Positions 1 through 6,960 are shown, counted from the stretch's first letter. The stretch: 9,302 nt of DNA from Candidatus Saccharicenans sp. (GCA_024653405.1 JANLGB010000082.1:1-9302); one strand, 5' to 3'. Program-made: numbers and translations. The notes: generated by a model from the sequence alone, not told the origin.

Positions 1-1541
1 AACCTGATGGCCGCGGTCATCAGGTTGGCCTGGGGCGCCGCCAGGGCCCCGCTCTGGAAGGAAAAGGCTTTGTCCAGGATGAAGATGGCCACGCCCACGG
101 CCAGGGCCGAAACCAGGATGCCGGTAAACTTGAACCTTTCCTGGTTCCTGGGGGTGGCTCCTATCCAGTAGCCGATCTTGAGGTCGGTGATGAAGCTGCC
201 GGAGACGGCCAGGGCGGTGCAGACTACGGCCCCGATCAGAAGGGCCACGGCCATGCCTTCCTGTCCGGAAAGCCCCGCCCCTATCAGGATGACACTGGAC
301 AGAATCAGGGTGATCAGGGTCATGCCGGAGACCGGGTTGGTGCCAACGATGGCAATGGCCGTGGCCGCCACCGTGGTGAACAGAAAGGACAGCACCAGGC
401 AGATGACCACTCCAATCAGGGCATATTTCAGGTTGGAAATCCAGAGGAAGTAAAAGAAGATGGCCACGGCCGTAACCAGGATGCCGATGATGATGGTGGA
501 CATCTTGAGGTCGCGGTCGGTTCTGATGGTTTCAGCCGAATGCTGCTTGCCCTTGAGAATTTCCTTGAAGCCCAGAGAAAAAGCCCGGGCCATGATCGGC
601 AGGGACTTGATTATACCCAGCACCCCGGCCATGAAGATGGCCCCGATGCCTATGTAGCGGACGTAGGTGGTAAAAATCTGGACTTCGCTCATCTGGGCAA
701 TGGGAATTTTCCCAGGATAGATGGCTGCGGTGAAGTGCTGGCCCAGAAACCAGATGACCGGGATGAAGCCAAAGTGCGAGAGCAGTCCACCGGCCACGAT
801 GATGGCGTTATAACGCAGCCCGATGACATAACCCAGCCCGAGGAAGGCTGACAGGGCGTCTATCTTCAGCACCATGCGGCTCTTTTCAGCCAGTCGGTCC
901 ATGAAGGGCAGGAAACGGAAAGTTATGACTTCATTCCACAGCCGGACGCCGATGGCCAGGAATTCATAGATTCCGGAGACAATGACTCCCAGGATGAGTG
1001 GTTTAGCCTGGTCGCCCCCGCCTTCGCCCGAAACCAGGATTTCGGTGGTGGCGGTGGCTTCCGGGAAGGGCAGCTTGCCGTGCTGCTCGGCGCAGAAATA
1101 GCGGCGCAGCGGAATCAGGAACAGGATACCCAGGCAGCCTCCTAGGAAGGTCGACAGGAAGATCTTAAAAATGTCGATTGGCAACCCGATGATAAACAGA
1201 GCCGGGATAGTGAAGATAGCTCCGGCCACCAGGGCCCCGGAAGCCGCGCCTATCGATTGGATGATAACGTTTTCCAGGATGGTGTTCTTCCGGGAGTAGG
1301 TATAACCCAGGCCCACAGCCAGTATGGCGATGGGGATGGCGGCTTCGGGAACGGTGCCCACTTTGAGGCCCAGGTAGGCCATGGAAAAGGTGAAGAACAG
1401 AGCCATGAACAGTCCCCAGAGCACCGAACGAGTGGTAACTTCGGGGATGAGCTTTTCGGCCGGAACCAGCGGGGTGTATTTTTCGCCGGGGGCCAGCTCA
1501 CGGTAAGCTTCAGGCGGCAGGGATTTTTTGGCGGTCTCCAT
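1..1541 (-). CDS. OPT-family oligopeptide transporter, C-terminus outside the window
   Basis: An integral membrane protein of the OPT family, which imports small peptides or metal-chelate complexes in proton-coupled fashion; bacterial members are poorly characterised, so the substrate is unknown. I translated 513 open codons from the ATG at 1541 to the window edge, with no stop; family members are usually about 600-700 residues, so the C-terminal part is missing. A short soluble N-terminus (about 1-38) is followed by many hydrophobic helices. Family signatures are MAYLGLKVGTVPEAAIP near residues 54-70, GTNPVSGMT at 400-408, and the stretch around DLKIGYWIGATPRNQ at 453-467. The start is well supported by AAGGAGGG four bases upstream. 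It follows the PpiD-like gene after 45 AT-rich bases, so it may be last in that operon or have its own promoter. Family assignment is secure; function in detail is inference. Confidence 0.93.
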   Translation of the reverse strand, partial: METAKKSLPPEAYRELAPGEKYTPLVPAEKLIPEVTTRSVLWGLFMALFFTFSMAYLGLKVGTVPEAAIPIAILAVGLGYTYSRKNTILENVIIQSIGAASGALVAGAIFTIPALFIIGLPIDIFKIFLSTFLGGCLGILFLIPLRRYFCAEQHGKLPFPEATATTEILVSGEGGGDQAKPLILGVIVSGIYEFLAIGVRLWNEVITFRFLPFMDRLAEKSRMVLKIDALSAFLGLGYVIGLRYNAIIVAGGLLSHFGFIPVIWFLGQHFTAAIYPGKIPIAQMSEVQIFTTYVRYIGIGAIFMAGVLGIIKSLPIMARAFSLGFKEILKGKQHSAETIRTDRDLKMSTIIIGILVTAVAIFFYFLWISNLKYALIGVVICLVLSFLFTTVAATAIAIVGTNPVSGMTLITLILSSVILIGAGLSGQEGMAVALLIGAVVCTALAVSGSFITDLKIGYWIGATPRNQERFKFTGILVSALAVGVAIFILDKAFSFQSGALAAPQANLMTAAIR

Positions 1542-1586
1542 TGGCCCTCCTTAAATAATTAAATTTTTAGTTTATTAAAAAGAGGG

Positions 1587-3509
1587 TTATTCGCCAAGCC
1601 TTCCCAGCAGCTCGTCGGTGACCCGATTAAAAAGGTTGTAGTTGACCTTGAGCTTCAGGTCCTGCCGGACTTTCTGCAGATAGCTGTAGAGGAACATCTC
1701 CCGCGATTGGTTGAGGAGAGTTGCCATTTCCTGGTCCTTGACCTGGGCAAAATCTTCCCGTGTAACTTCTTTTCTTTCCAGCACCCGGACCACGGCGTAG
1801 CCGCCGCTGGTTTCAAAGGGCTCGCTCGGTTGATTGAGAGGCAGGCTGAAGACAAGTTTATCCAGTTCAGTGGTGTCATCGATCAGACTCAGGTACTGGC
1901 CGCGCTTGTGGGTTTCGGCTCGCTTGAATTCCAGCCCGTTATTCTTGGCAAACTCTTCCCAGTCGGTGGCCTGGGCGTACTTCAGGGAGGCCAGCTTTTC
2001 TTTTAGCCTGTCCTTCTTCAGCTCGCTTATCAGGTCGGCCTGGACCTGGTCTTTGACCTCTTCCAGGGAAGCGGGATGCTCGGGCTCGATTTTCACCAGC
2101 TGGGCCAGAGCCACCCCTTCGTAGGTAAAAATGGGGGAAGAGATTTCTTTCTCCTTGAGCTCAAAAAGAGTCTGACTGATGAAACCGGAAGAATCGGTAC
2201 CGGGGAGCGGGTCGCCTGTCTTGAGCAGCCCGGTGGCCTGGGTGTTCAGTCCCTCACGCCGGGCGGCCTGTTCTAAATTCCTGGTCTTCTTGGCCACCCT
2301 GGCCAGCTTTTCCATCCGGTCCGAGGCCTGGTTCCGGGCTTTTTGTTCCAGAAGGCTGTTCTGGATCATGGCCTTGACTTCGGCCAGGGACCTGGTAATT
2401 TCAGGCATCTTGTCGGTGACCTTCAGGATGGAGACGGCGTAGCCCAGGTCGAGGGGGTCGGAGACCTGATTGGTTTCCAGCTGGGTGATGATTTTTATTT
2501 CCTCGGGAGTGAAATTCTGCCAGTCGTAATAGCCCCAGTCGCCACCGGCCCTGGCCTTGTCGTCCTTGGAGTGCTGGGCGGCCAGCCGGGCAAAATCTTC
2601 TCCGGCGGCCAGCCTGGACTTTAGATTATGGCCCAGGTCGAGCATCTGCTGTTTGTCAGCTTCGGTGTAGGTCAGGTAAATCCGACTGACCTTGATTTTA
2701 GCCGGTTCCTTGAACTGGCTGAGATTTTCCCGGTAATACTTTTCTATTTCGGAATCGGAAACGGTTATTTCTTTTTTCAGGTCCTCGGTCTTGAGGAAAG
2801 CCATCTGTCCTTCCCGCTTTTCCGGCACCCGGTAGCGGTCTTTATTTTTTTCAAAGTAATTCTTAACCTCTTCCTCGGTGGGAGTGGCGGCCAGCTCAAT
2901 TTTATCGGGTGAGGCCACCAGGTACTCGATTTTAACCGTTTCGTTCTGGGTGCGGTAGTTTTCCCAGACCTCCTCTTCGGTCACGGCCACTCCGGCCGTC
3001 AGCAGCTGGTAGATCTTGTTGATCAGGATGTCATCCCGCAGACTGTCTTCGAATTTCTGCAGCGGGACATGATTCCAGTCTAGGATTCTCTTGTATTCTT
3101 CAAAACCGACAAATTTCCCTTCTCTCTGGAAAACGGGAAAACTCATTATTTTTTCCTGGAGTTCACGGTCGGTGGCTTTCAGGCCTTTTTTCCTGGCCAG
3201 GTGCAGCAGCAGCTGCTGCTGGATCATCTGCTCCAGGATCTGCTGGGGCAGGTTCAGCTGCCGCAGCAGGCTGGGATTGAGGTCGGGGTAGTCCTTCTTC
3301 ATGGCTTCCACTCTCTGCCTTAAGACCTGGAAATAATCATCGGCCGAGATGCTGCTCTTGCCAACCTGGACGATGGTATTGGCCTGCCTAGATTCACCCA
3401 GGCGGCCGGCCCCGCCCCAGACGGCGAAGATGGCTATGATAAAAGTGGCGATGACAATCCAGAGGACTGGAGCCAGTGATTTGACGTTCTTCCGCATGGT
3501 CTTAAGCAT
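1587..3509 (-). CDS. ppiD: PpiD-like membrane-anchored periplasmic folding factor (SurA N-terminal and parvulin domains)
   Basis: A 640-residue protein resembling PpiD (E. coli PpiD is about 620), an inner-membrane chaperone that helps newly exported proteins fold in the periplasm. A basic N-terminus and one hydrophobic helix (about 13-32) make a signal anchor. Residues about 40-200 look like the SurA N-terminal chaperone fold, and about 268-366 is a parvulin (rotamase) domain with the GEDFARLAAQHSKD and GGDWGYYDW segments. The parvulin active-site histidines are absent: the A-x-H-I-L position reads VSRIYL (Arg276) and the G-Y-H-I position reads GYAV (Ala358). E. coli PpiD's parvulin domain is likewise considered inactive, so a chaperone role is likelier than isomerase activity. 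Two further degenerate copies of the parvulin C-terminal half appear near 449-475 and 552-580. The start lies 3 bases past the HIT gene stop, with AGGAG upstream; Met5 is a possible alternative start. Confidence 0.88.
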   Translation of the reverse strand: MLKTMRKNVKSLAPVLWIVIATFIIAIFAVWGGAGRLGESRQANTIVQVGKSSISADDYFQVLRQRVEAMKKDYPDLNPSLLRQLNLPQQILEQMIQQQLLLHLARKKGLKATDRELQEKIMSFPVFQREGKFVGFEEYKRILDWNHVPLQKFEDSLRDDILINKIYQLLTAGVAVTEEEVWENYRTQNETVKIEYLVASPDKIELAATPTEEEVKNYFEKNKDRYRVPEKREGQMAFLKTEDLKKEITVSDSEIEKYYRENLSQFKEPAKIKVSRIYLTYTEADKQQMLDLGHNLKSRLAAGEDFARLAAQHSKDDKARAGGDWGYYDWQNFTPEEIKIITQLETNQVSDPLDLGYAVSILKVTDKMPEITRSLAEVKAMIQNSLLEQKARNQASDRMEKLARVAKKTRNLEQAARREGLNTQATGLLKTGDPLPGTDSSGFISQTLFELKEKEISSPIFTYEGVALAQLVKIEPEHPASLEEVKDQVQADLISELKKDRLKEKLASLKYAQATDWEEFAKNNGLEFKRAETHKRGQYLSLIDDTTELDKLVFSLPLNQPSEPFETSGGYAVVRVLERKEVTREDFAQVKDQEMATLLNQSREMFLYSYLQKVRQDLKLKVNYNLFNRVTDELLGRLGE

Positions 3510-3512
3510 GGC

Positions 3513-4016
3513 TTATTTCTCCTGTTTCTTTTCTTCCCGGGCGAAATAGGGTTTCAACCGGTTGTAGGTGGCCTGGAGGTCCTCGCAGAACACCCTGGTC
3601 TGGCCGATGATCGGCATGAAGTTAGAATCGCCGGGCCAGCGGGGGACGATATGAACGTGGAAATGGCCGGTCACCCCGGCCCCGGCTGGCTGCCCCAGGT
3701 TCAGGCCAAGGTTAAACCCGTGCGGCCGGTAACTCTTCTTTAATATTCTTATGGCCAGCTGGACCAGCTCGGTGGTCTCGGACACTATTTCTCGGGGCGC
3801 GGTCTCGAAGTTGGCCAGGTGACGGTAGGGAGCCACCATCAGATGACCGGTGGTGTAGGGGAAGCGGTTGATGATGACGAAATTGTGCCGTCCGCGGTAG
3901 AGGATGAGCGACTCCCGCTCATCTTTCTTTTTGAGAGCCTGACAGAAAACACAGTTTTTCATCTTCAGGGCCTTTTGGACGTAAGCCAGTCGCCAGGGAG
4001 CGGTACAGTATCTCAT
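3513..4016 (-). CDS. HIT-family nucleotide hydrolase or Ap4A phosphorylase-like protein
   Basis: A 167-residue histidine-triad protein. The triad is plain: H118-F-H-V-H122 inside GHFHVHIVPRW, where the middle histidine (His120) is normally the one that takes the nucleotidyl group. A CxxC pair (Cys22, Cys25) near the N-terminus matches the zinc-binding pair of many bacterial HIT proteins. The APWRLAYV stretch at residues 6-13 matches the start of the branch that includes mycobacterial Ap4A phosphorylase, which supports the chosen ATG. Likely substrates are dinucleoside polyphosphates or AMP-linked compounds; the exact reaction cannot be read from sequence. The start codon overlaps the stop of the upstream IHF-type gene (ATGA) and lacks a clear ribosome binding site, so it is probably translated by coupling. 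Family call is firm, reaction is inference. Confidence 0.9.
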   Translation of the reverse strand: MRYCTAPWRLAYVQKALKMKNCVFCQALKKKDERESLILYRGRHNFVIINRFPYTTGHLMVAPYRHLANFETAPREIVSETTELVQLAIRILKKSYRPHGFNLGLNLGQPAGAGVTGHFHVHIVPRWPGDSNFMPIIGQTRVFCEDLQATYNRLKPYFAREEKKQEK

Positions 4017-4294
4017 TTATTCTGGTTAAGCATCTCTTTCAGCAGCTTGGAAGGTTTGAAGTAAAGAACCTTCTTGGGTGGCACCTTGACCAGTTCGCCC
4101 GTCCGGGGATTGCGGCCGGACCGCGGGGCCCGCTGCCGGAAGCGAAAGCTGCCGAAGCCGCGGAATTCGATTTCTTCGCCCTTGAGGATGGCCTCTTTGA
4201 TGGCCTCGAAAAACAGGTTGACCCCGACTTCCGCCTCCTGCTTGGAGATGTTCAATTCCCGGGAAACGATGTTTACCAGGTCGGCTTTGATCAT
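4013..4294 (-). CDS. ihfB: HU/IHF-family nucleoid DNA-binding protein, probably IHF beta-like
   Basis: A 93-residue basic protein of the usual length for HU/IHF, which bends DNA and organises the nucleoid as a dimer. The opening MIKADLVNIVSREL helix, the GEEIEFRGFGSFRFRQRAPR strand region (39-58) and the RNPRTGE arm (about 61-67), whose proline inserts into the minor groove to kink DNA, are all present. A C-terminal YFKPSKLLKEML helix follows. HU and the two IHF subunits are hard to tell apart by eye; I prefer the IHF beta name because it follows rpsA directly, as ihfB does in E. coli. The start ATG overlaps the rpsA stop by four bases (ATGA) and has a strong GGAGGG about 6 bases upstream. 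The gene is intact. Confidence 0.92.
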   Translation of the reverse strand: MIKADLVNIVSRELNISKQEAEVGVNLFFEAIKEAILKGEEIEFRGFGSFRFRQRAPRSGRNPRTGELVKVPPKKVLYFKPSKLLKEMLNQNK

Positions 4295-5196
4295 GATTCA
4301 CCCTCCTTTTTGCCGTTATCCTTGACGGGTAAATTCTTGAGTTGTTCCCTTAAAAGGTCGCCCAGAGTCAGGCGATCGCTCTGGCCTTCCAGGTATTTCT
4401 GGAATTCCTTTTTTTGCTGGTCCATCTGGGCCTGCCGGAAACTCAGGGAGATTTTCCTGGCGGCCGGGTTAAGCTTGATAATCTTGGCCATTTTCTCGTC
4501 GCCGATTTTGAAGACTTCGGCCGGGTTTTCAATCCGGTTGTCATCCAGCTCCGAGTTGAAGACCACGCCCTCAATTCCTGGCATGATTTCTACAAAGACT
4601 CCGAAATCGGCAATCCGGACAATCTTGACTTTCAGCACGTCGCCCACCTTCTGCCGCTTAAAGAAATCTTCCCAGATGTCGCCTTCCAGTTGCTTGATGC
4701 CCAGTGAGACCTTCTGTTTTTCCAGGTCCACATTGAGCAGGACAACTTCGATCTCTTCTCCCACCTTGACCTTCTCCGAGGGGTGCTTGATCTTTTCCCA
4801 GCTAATGTCTGAAATATGAACCAGACCTTCGATATCTTTGTCCACCTGGACGAAGGCCCCGAAATCAGTCAGGCTGGTGACTTTGCCCCGGATCCGCGAA
4901 CCGGGGTTGTGCTTCTGGGAGAAGATTTCCAGCGGGTGGGGGGTAACCTGCTTGAGCCCCAGGGAAATCCGGCGATTTTCCGGGTTGATTTCCAGCACCT
5001 GGACGGTCACTTCCTGGCCCACCTGCAGCACTTTCTTGGGATGGACCATCTTCTTGGACCAGGTCAGGTCGGAGACATGGACCAGGCCTTCCACGCCTTT
5101 TTCCAGCTCGACGAAGGCCCCGAAATCAGTTAGGCTGACCACCCGGCCGGTGATTCTCCTTCCGGGCTGGAAAAAGGCGTGGAAGGCCTGGTCCAT
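4291..5196 (-). CDS. rpsA: Ribosomal protein S1, C-terminal fragment (three S1 domains); gene broken by frame shift
   Basis: The downstream part of rpsA. S1 binds mRNA and helps load it on the 30S subunit. Three S1 (OB-fold) domains are visible at residues about 12-84, 98-169 and 183-256; the first two carry SLTDFGAFV, EGLVH and VSLG/ISLG-type motifs, while the third is more divergent. A charged tail follows. The first ten or so residues of this frame (MDQAFHAFFQ) are not S1 sequence: they are the antisense reading of a 37-base stretch that recurs inverted at 5071-5107. Real S1 homology begins at PGRRITGRV (5164 downward). The ATG at 5196 has GGAG only two bases upstream, too close for a good site, so I do not believe this is a natural start. 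The C-terminus overlaps the ihfB start by four bases. Together with the 5' part (5130-5825) this should be one gene. Confidence 0.85.
   Translation of the reverse strand: MDQAFHAFFQPGRRITGRVVSLTDFGAFVELEKGVEGLVHVSDLTWSKKMVHPKKVLQVGQEVTVQVLEINPENRRISLGLKQVTPHPLEIFSQKHNPGSRIRGKVTSLTDFGAFVQVDKDIEGLVHISDISWEKIKHPSEKVKVGEEIEVVLLNVDLEKQKVSLGIKQLEGDIWEDFFKRQKVGDVLKVKIVRIADFGVFVEIMPGIEGVVFNSELDDNRIENPAEVFKIGDEKMAKIIKLNPAARKISLSFRQAQMDQQKKEFQKYLEGQSDRLTLGDLLREQLKNLPVKDNGKKEGES
4849..5137. repeat. Direct repeat between two S1 domains of rpsA (4849-4876 and 5110-5137)
   Basis: Two 28-base stretches differ at one position only and are 261 bases (87 codons, one domain period) apart. They encode the SLTDFGAFV motif of neighbouring S1 domains. 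This reflects internal domain duplication with little codon divergence, and such repeats can cause domain loss by recombination or collapse during assembly. Confidence 0.85.
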
Positions 5197-5202
5197 GTCT
5201 CC
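5071..5202. repeat. Perfect 37-base inverted repeat inside rpsA (arms 5071-5107 and 5166-5202)
   Basis: Bases 5166-5202 on the plus strand are identical to the reverse complement of 5071-5107 over all 37 positions, with 58 bases between the arms. The arm at 5071-5107 is normal rpsA coding sequence (LEKGVEGLVHVS on the minus strand). The arm at 5166-5202 is the same DNA turned round, sitting between S1 domain 2 and the next S1 domain, and it makes no sense as S1 protein. It coincides exactly with the frame break. A nine-base direct repeat (tctccttcc on the plus strand) lies at 5155-5163 and 5198-5206, bracketing the inverted piece. Confidence 0.95.
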
Positions 5203-5825
5203 TTCCCACCCTTGACCAGCCGGCTGAAGACCCGGCGTTTCCTCTTTTCCCGTTCGTCCTGGAGCAGGAGTTTCCGGGAAAGGACCACGTCCTCTTCCTT
5301 GCGGTTGAATTTCGTAATCTTGAATTTGAGGGTTTGACCCAGGAGTGAATCCGGGTCCTTGAGGGGGCGGAGGTCGGCATGGGCTTCGGGTAAAAAGGCA
5401 TCCAGCCCGACATCGACCGTGTAACCGTTCCTGGTCCGGGCTTTGACGGTTCCGGTGACCCAGTTATTGGAATGATAGGCCCTTTCCAGTTGTTCCAAGG
5501 CCCGGAGGACATCGGCTTTCCTCTTGGAGAGGAGGAAATAGCCGTCCTGGGGTCTGGACCTTTCCAGGATGGCCTCTATTTCGGTCCCGACTTTAATTTC
5601 TTCAAATTCCTGTGGATTGCGAAAATCTTCCAGGGGGATAGCCCCTTCGGTTTTGTGGCCGATATCGAGCAACAGGTGGCTGGGGGTTTTCTTCACCACC
5701 CGGCCGCGGATCAACGTGCCGGAACTCAGTTCCTGGTCGGACAGGTGGTACTGGTCCAGAAGACGTTCGTAGTCTTCTGGAGTAAGCTGCTCCTCGTTCT
5801 TGGGGTTCTTTTTGCTGTCAATCAT
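5130..5825 (-). CDS. rpsA: Ribosomal protein S1, N-terminal fragment (two S1 domains); gene broken by frame shift
   Basis: The upstream part of rpsA, starting at an ATG with AGGAG about 11 bases ahead and overlapping the end of ispH by eight bases. Domain 1 (about 34-103, LIRGRVVKKTPSHLLLDIG) and domain 2 (about 118-186, WVTGTVKARTRNGYTVDVG ending VVLSRKLLL) are the N-terminal S1 domains that in Enterobacteria hold S1 on the ribosome. S1-like sequence continues through EREKRKRRVFSRLVKGG to about residue 207 (near 5205). The remaining 24 residues to the stop are out of frame and look unlike any S1 protein. The two real parts add up to about 500 residues, against 557 in E. coli. The break is at the inverted repeat described separately. 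S1 is essential in most Gram-negative bacteria, so a sequence error or a chimeric join is likelier than a true pseudogene. Confidence 0.85.
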   Translation of the reverse strand: MIDSKKNPKNEEQLTPEDYERLLDQYHLSDQELSSGTLIRGRVVKKTPSHLLLDIGHKTEGAIPLEDFRNPQEFEEIKVGTEIEAILERSRPQDGYFLLSKRKADVLRALEQLERAYHSNNWVTGTVKARTRNGYTVDVGLDAFLPEAHADLRPLKDPDSLLGQTLKFKITKFNRKEEDVVLSRKLLLQDEREKRKRRVFSRLVKGGKETWTRPSTPFSSPEGESPAGWSA

Positions 5826-6693
5826 GGGTCACCTTCTCCTGGTTTGAATTCTGTTGGAAGCTATGGCTGATAGCCGCAACAGTTTTTTTGATTACCTCGG
5901 GCGGAGTGGAAGCTCCACCCGAAAGCCCGATCTTGTTTACTCCCTGAAGCATGTCAGGGGTGATTTCTTCCGGTGATTCAATGAAATAGGTCCTGGGCAG
6001 AAGCCGCCGGGAAATTTGATAGAGCTTGTTGGTGTTGGAACTGTTTTTGCCGCCGATGATCAGCAGGGCTTCGACCTTTCTGGCCAGCCGGGCCGTGGCC
6101 ACTTGGCGGATGCGGGTTGACTGGCAGATGGTATTGAAGACCTGGAGCTCGGCCGTTTTCTCTACCAGGGCGGCCACCACCTGGCTGAAGAGGTGTCCAT
6201 CCTGGGTGGACTGGGCCAGGACGGCTCTTTTTTTCTTGAAGGGCAGCGCCCGGGCCTGCTCTTCGCTTTCCACCACCAGGGCTTTTCTCCGGCTGTAATC
6301 GAGCAAGCCCTGAATTTCCGGGTGGTTCTTGTTACCGACGATGATTATTTCCCCTGCCCGGCGGCCCAGCCGGTCTACCAGTTGCTGGATTTTTTTAACG
6401 ATGGGGCAGGTGGCGTCCACCAGCTTGACCTTCTTCCTCTTGAGGGCCCGAAAGATGGCCGGGGAGACACCGTGGCTGCGGATGATGACCGTATCTCCCG
6501 CCTGCAGCTGACTCAGGGAAGTGGCCACCTGAATGCCCTTCTTTTCCAGCTCCTGGATGACTTCAGGGTTATGAATGATTTCGCCCCAGCTGAAAATGCG
6601 ACGGTGGGCCTTTTTGCCCGTCTGGCGGGCTAGCTGCAGGGCCCGCCTGACTCCGTAACAAAAACCGCTGTTTCTGGCGACGATAATTTCCAT
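5818..6693 (-). CDS. ispH: 4-hydroxy-3-methylbut-2-enyl diphosphate reductase
   Basis: IspH (LytB) carries out the last step of the MEP isoprenoid pathway in the cytoplasm, reducing HMBPP to IPP and DMAPP with an iron-sulfur cluster. At 291 residues it has the usual length. The three cluster cysteines are Cys12 (GFCYGV), Cys96 (DATCP) and Cys190 (NTICQSTRIRQ). Substrate-binding histidines His41 (IHNPEV), His74 (SHGV) and His124 (NKNHPE), and the catalytic glutamate Glu126, are present. The GGKNSSNT loop (214-221) and GGASTPPEVI (259-268) also match. The start is fixed by the conserved MEIIVARNSGFCYGV beginning. No clear Shine-Dalgarno site precedes it; the leader is AT-rich and about 20 bases long if the promoter at 6723-6751 is used. 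It is the first gene of its operon and its end overlaps rpsA by eight bases, echoing the ispH-rpsA adjacency or fusion seen in Clostridia. Confidence 0.97.
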   Translation of the reverse strand: MEIIVARNSGFCYGVRRALQLARQTGKKAHRRIFSWGEIIHNPEVIQELEKKGIQVATSLSQLQAGDTVIIRSHGVSPAIFRALKRKKVKLVDATCPIVKKIQQLVDRLGRRAGEIIIVGNKNHPEIQGLLDYSRRKALVVESEEQARALPFKKKRAVLAQSTQDGHLFSQVVAALVEKTAELQVFNTICQSTRIRQVATARLARKVEALLIIGGKNSSNTNKLYQISRRLLPRTYFIESPEEITPDMLQGVNKIGLSGGASTPPEVIKKTVAAISHSFQQNSNQEKVTHD

Positions 6694-6722
6694 AGATTAT
6701 ATTGATTGAAGAATAGCCTTTT

Positions 6723-6751
6723 ATACTATAGAAGTCATAACCCTTTGTCAA
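6723..6751 (-). promoter_or_regulatory. Sigma-70-type promoter for the ispH-rpsA operon
   Basis: On the minus strand a perfect TTGACA (6751-6746) is followed, after 17 bases, by TAGTAT (6728-6723). An overlapping TATAGT (6730-6725) is a closer -10 match but has only a 15-base spacer. Transcription would begin near 6716, leaving a leader of about 22 bases before the ispH ATG. The site is in the only sizeable gap of the window and points at the first gene of the downstream cluster. Confidence 0.7.
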
Positions 6752-6753
6752 CC

Positions 6754-6780
6754 CTAAGTATAGGAAAAATCTTTACTTAG
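6754..6780. promoter_or_regulatory. Inverted repeat just upstream of the ispH -35 box, possible operator
   Basis: CTAAGTA at 6754-6760 and TACTTAG at 6774-6780 are perfect reverse complements, 13 bases apart, so the arm centres are 20 bases (two helical turns) apart. The repeat ends two bases from the -35 hexamer, a common place for an activator or repressor dimer. No regulator can be named from the sequence, and the repeat could be chance in AT-rich DNA. Confidence 0.4.
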
Positions 6781-6960
6781 AGCCAGTCAGGGCTGACCCT
6801 CCTCAGGTCCCTTTGGCCACCCGTTCTTTCCTTCAGGCCGGCTTGGATTCAACTCATAATCCAGCCCCGAACGGGTCCACGCTCTTGCCCGACCTGCCTG
6901 CCCGGCCAAACCTATCTGAGGGCAACTCTGACCTTAAACGGTCCCGGCCTTGCTTATATA
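6781..6960. other. Intergenic stretch with no recognised feature
   Basis: Between the scpB terminator and the ispH promoter region. I see no convincing gene, RNA or repeat on either strand. A short reading frame on the plus strand runs through it into the end of scpB, but its proline- and serine-rich translation looks like chance. A small GTCAG-GG-CTGAC hairpin at 6786-6797 is too short to interpret. Confidence 0.5.

Noticed and set aside
178..851. Overlapping plus-strand frames opposite the OPT transporter
   Set aside because: The minus strand gives a continuous OPT transporter with clear family motifs; these frames are its shadows, with composition to match.
1542..1586. AT-rich spacer as promoter or terminator between the PpiD-like gene and the transporter
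   Set aside because: No convincing -35/-10 pair and no stable stem; only the ribosome binding site of the transporter is clear.
5071..5202. Inverted repeat as a functional RNA hairpin, riboswitch or terminator
   Set aside because: One arm is plain S1 coding sequence and the other breaks the frame; there is no T-tract and no compensating base changes, only exact identity, which fits copying and not selection for pairing.
6696..6701. TATAAT on the minus strand just before the ispH ATG as the main -10 box
   Set aside because: It lies only two bases from the start codon and has no good -35 at the right distance; the TTGACA-based promoter further up is stronger.
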